From: CAYWTX01 sp964461295 | Lineage (GTDB): Bacteria; Planctomycetota; Phycisphaerae; SM23-33 | Direction of reading: 5' to 3' | NCBI GenBank assembly: GCA_964461295.1 | Contig: CAYWTX010000404.1 | Coordinates: 1 to 13,212 of the forward strand | Length of the DNA stretch: 13,212 nt | In this document: one piece after another, positions 12,126 through 13,212 of the stretch | How the letters are laid out: every line of letters begins with the position of its first letter | Position numbering within the stretch: the first letter of the stretch is position 1 | Translations under genes and position numbers: made by a program | The notes under the pieces: generated by a model | The model's database searches: none | The model's input: only the letters and a program-made list of their open reading frames with translations | Told to the model about the DNA's origin: nothing

Positions 12126-12130
12126 CCTCA

Positions 12131-12330
12131 AGAGGGATCGCGCGGGCTCAAGCGGGTTCGAGCGGGTTCGAGCGGGTTCGAGTGGGTTCGAGCGGGCTCA
12201 AGCGGGATCAAGCGGGTTCGAGCGGGATCGAGCGGGTTCGAGCGGGATCGCGCGGGCTCAAGCGGGTTCGAGCGGGCTCAAAAGGGATCGAGCGGGCTCA
12301 AGCGGGCTCAAGCGGGTTCAAGCGGACTCA
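12131..12330. repeat. Minisatellite: twenty tandem 10-bp units, consensus AGCGGG(T/C/A)TC(G/A)
   Basis: Twenty uninterrupted 10-base units occupy this stretch, with a degenerate extra unit just before (12121-12130). Most differences fall at unit positions 7 (T 8 times, C 7, A 5) and 10 (G or A). Three types dominate: TTCG, CTCA and ATCG. A 33-base segment occurs twice exactly (12134-12166 and 12244-12276), 110 bases apart, showing block duplication. Because 10 is not a multiple of 3, all forward frames read the same decapeptide series (AGSSGFERVR-like), so the open frames through it carry no coding signal. It lies between convergent genes, ending 6 bases before the GH2 gene's stop. Confidence 0.95.
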
Positions 12331-12335
12331 GCGAA

Positions 12336-13212
12336 TTATTTTCCGCGCAGTTCGTGGAACAGCTTCTTCACCGCGTCGTAGGCCATCTTCGGGCGGCGGT
12401 ACTCGTCCATGACGCCCTTGTTGTTGAACGACCGCGCGCGGCCCATGGCTTGCGGGGGCTTGTCGCTTGTGCGGATGTCGCTGTACTGCCAGATGCTGAT
12501 GCCCGCGAAGCGCCCCGGGCGGTCCTTGAACATGTAGGTGATGGCCGCATCCAGCAGGCGAGCCTGGTACTGCTCGCTCCATCGCGTTTCGTTCCAGTCG
12601 CGGAAGCCGTACATCGCGGCCCCGCCGATCTCCGAGATGAGCACGGGCTTATCTCCCTGGCCCTGTTTGTCCAGGTGCGCCAGGATGCTGTCGATGAAAT
12701 CCGGCAGGTTCTCGATTTCCTGCACGTACCAACCGGGGTAGCAGTTGATGCTGATCACGTCGGCCAGATGATAGCACTTGTCCTCGAAGAACCGGCACGT
12801 GGCGTACGTGACCGGCCGCGTGGCGTCCAACTCGCGCAGGCGGCCTAGCGCCGTCGCGTACGCGTCGACGGCGGCGTCCTGGTTGCTGAAGCCCTCGTTG
12901 AACACGCCCCACAGGATCACGCTGGGGTGGTTGCGCGACACGGCCACCATCTCGTCGACTTGCAGCAGGGAGGCGGCCATGAATTTCGGGTCGGTGAGGT
13001 GCTCGACCTTCGGCTGCCAGGCGATGTTCTCGACCCAGACGCAGATGCCTTTCTCGTCGCAGAGGTCGAGGAACCGTTCGTCCTGCGGGTAGTGGCTGCC
13101 GCGGATGAAGTTGCAGCCCATGTCCTTGATCTGCTGCACGTCGGAGACGATGAGCGAATCGGGCAGGCCGTGGCCAAACTCGGTGTGGATCTCGTGGCGG
13201 CAGAAGCCGAGC
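12336..13212 (-). CDS. Glycoside hydrolase family 2 protein, C-terminal part (5' end outside window)
   Basis: The minus frame is open from the right edge to a TAA at 12336, giving 291 residues of the catalytic TIM barrel. Signature segments appear in GH2 order: HEIHTEFGHGLPDS, QQIKDMGCNFIRGSHYPQ, ERFLDLCDEKGICVWVE, NHPSVILWGVFNEG with the acid/base Glu (codon 12894-12896), YATCRFFED, and KPVLISEIGG with the nucleophile Glu (codon 12630-12632). The GSHYPQDERFLDLCDE pattern and short barrel are closest to beta-glucuronidase- or beta-galactosidase-type GH2 enzymes, which remove terminal sugars with retention; the exact sugar cannot be decided. The N-terminal jelly-roll and immunoglobulin-like domains lie beyond the window. 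The protein ends shortly after the barrel (AYDAVKKLFHELRGK), with no extra C-terminal module. It is convergent with the ADP-ribosylglycohydrolase gene across the minisatellite. Confidence 0.9.
   Translation of the reverse strand, partial: LGFCRHEIHTEFGHGLPDSLIVSDVQQIKDMGCNFIRGSHYPQDERFLDLCDEKGICVWVENIAWQPKVEHLTDPKFMAASLLQVDEMVAVSRNHPSVILWGVFNEGFSNQDAAVDAYATALGRLRELDATRPVTYATCRFFEDKCYHLADVISINCYPGWYVQEIENLPDFIDSILAHLDKQGQGDKPVLISEIGGAAMYGFRDWNETRWSEQYQARLLDAAITYMFKDRPGRFAGISIWQYSDIRTSDKPPQAMGRARSFNNKGVMDEYRRPKMAYDAVKKLFHELRGK

Noticed and set aside
12131..12330. CRISPR array
   Set aside because: The units are 10 bases, directly adjacent and without unique spacers; no cas genes are nearby.
11886..12848. 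Plus-strand open frames running through the decamer array (AGSSGFERVR repeats)
   Set aside because: A 10-base period opens all three forward frames with the same peptide, and the frame continues antisense to the GH2 gene; no ribosome site or conserved domain.

Overview
This is a GC-rich bacterial window that most likely comes from a planctomycete, perhaps a Phycisphaerae-like lineage. The clues are ThuA, SMP-30 and GH2 sugar-metabolism genes scattered among housekeeping genes, a DnaA with an unusual C-terminal DNA-contact motif, a secreted protein with a YWYLRYTVTNRG-type core, and several low-complexity intergenic repeats. The phylum is an inference from gene content; no rRNA gene is present to confirm it.

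Layout. Positions 1-1380 (minus strand) hold a ThuA-like gene followed by an SMP-30/gluconolactonase-like secreted protein that runs off the left edge. Positions 1425-1591 look like a frameshifted gene tail. Positions 1594-3420 hold a compact type II restriction-modification cassette. A DNA methyltransferase (plus) and a PD-(D/E)XK endonuclease (minus) point at each other, share the bases of a CTAG stop overlap, and are each driven by a TTGACA-N18-TAGC(A/T)T promoter placed so close to the start codon that the transcripts should be leaderless or nearly so. Positions 3457-7062 (minus) hold a housekeeping block read in the order rpmA (L27), obg, coaX, and a degenerate MnmE-like GTPase. It has a strong promoter before rpmA, an intrinsic terminator between rpmA and obg, and a repeat-filled gap before coaX. 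Positions 7301-8062 (minus) encode a secreted protein of unknown function, divergent from a tandem-GNAT acetyltransferase gene (8206-9120, plus). Positions 9121-9411 are a possible origin or dnaA regulatory region. dnaA follows (9412-10833), then a strong terminator, then an ADP-ribosylglycohydrolase-family gene (10939-12069). Positions 12131-12330 are a minisatellite of twenty 10-bp units lying between convergent genes. The right edge carries the C-terminal part of a GH2 glycosidase (minus).

How the genes relate. L27, Obg and MnmE-like proteins belong to ribosome and tRNA biology, CoaX makes phosphopantothenate for coenzyme A, and DnaA starts replication. The methyltransferase/endonuclease pair is a self-contained defence unit that appears to have inserted between the sugar genes and the mnmE-like gene, with both bordering genes looking damaged or shortened at its edges. 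The most notable items are the mirrored R-M cassette with a GACGTC-tg-GACGTC palindrome inside the methyltransferase promoter, the 10-bp minisatellite with co-varying positions, and the MnmE-like GTPase that lacks the family's C-terminal catalytic tail.
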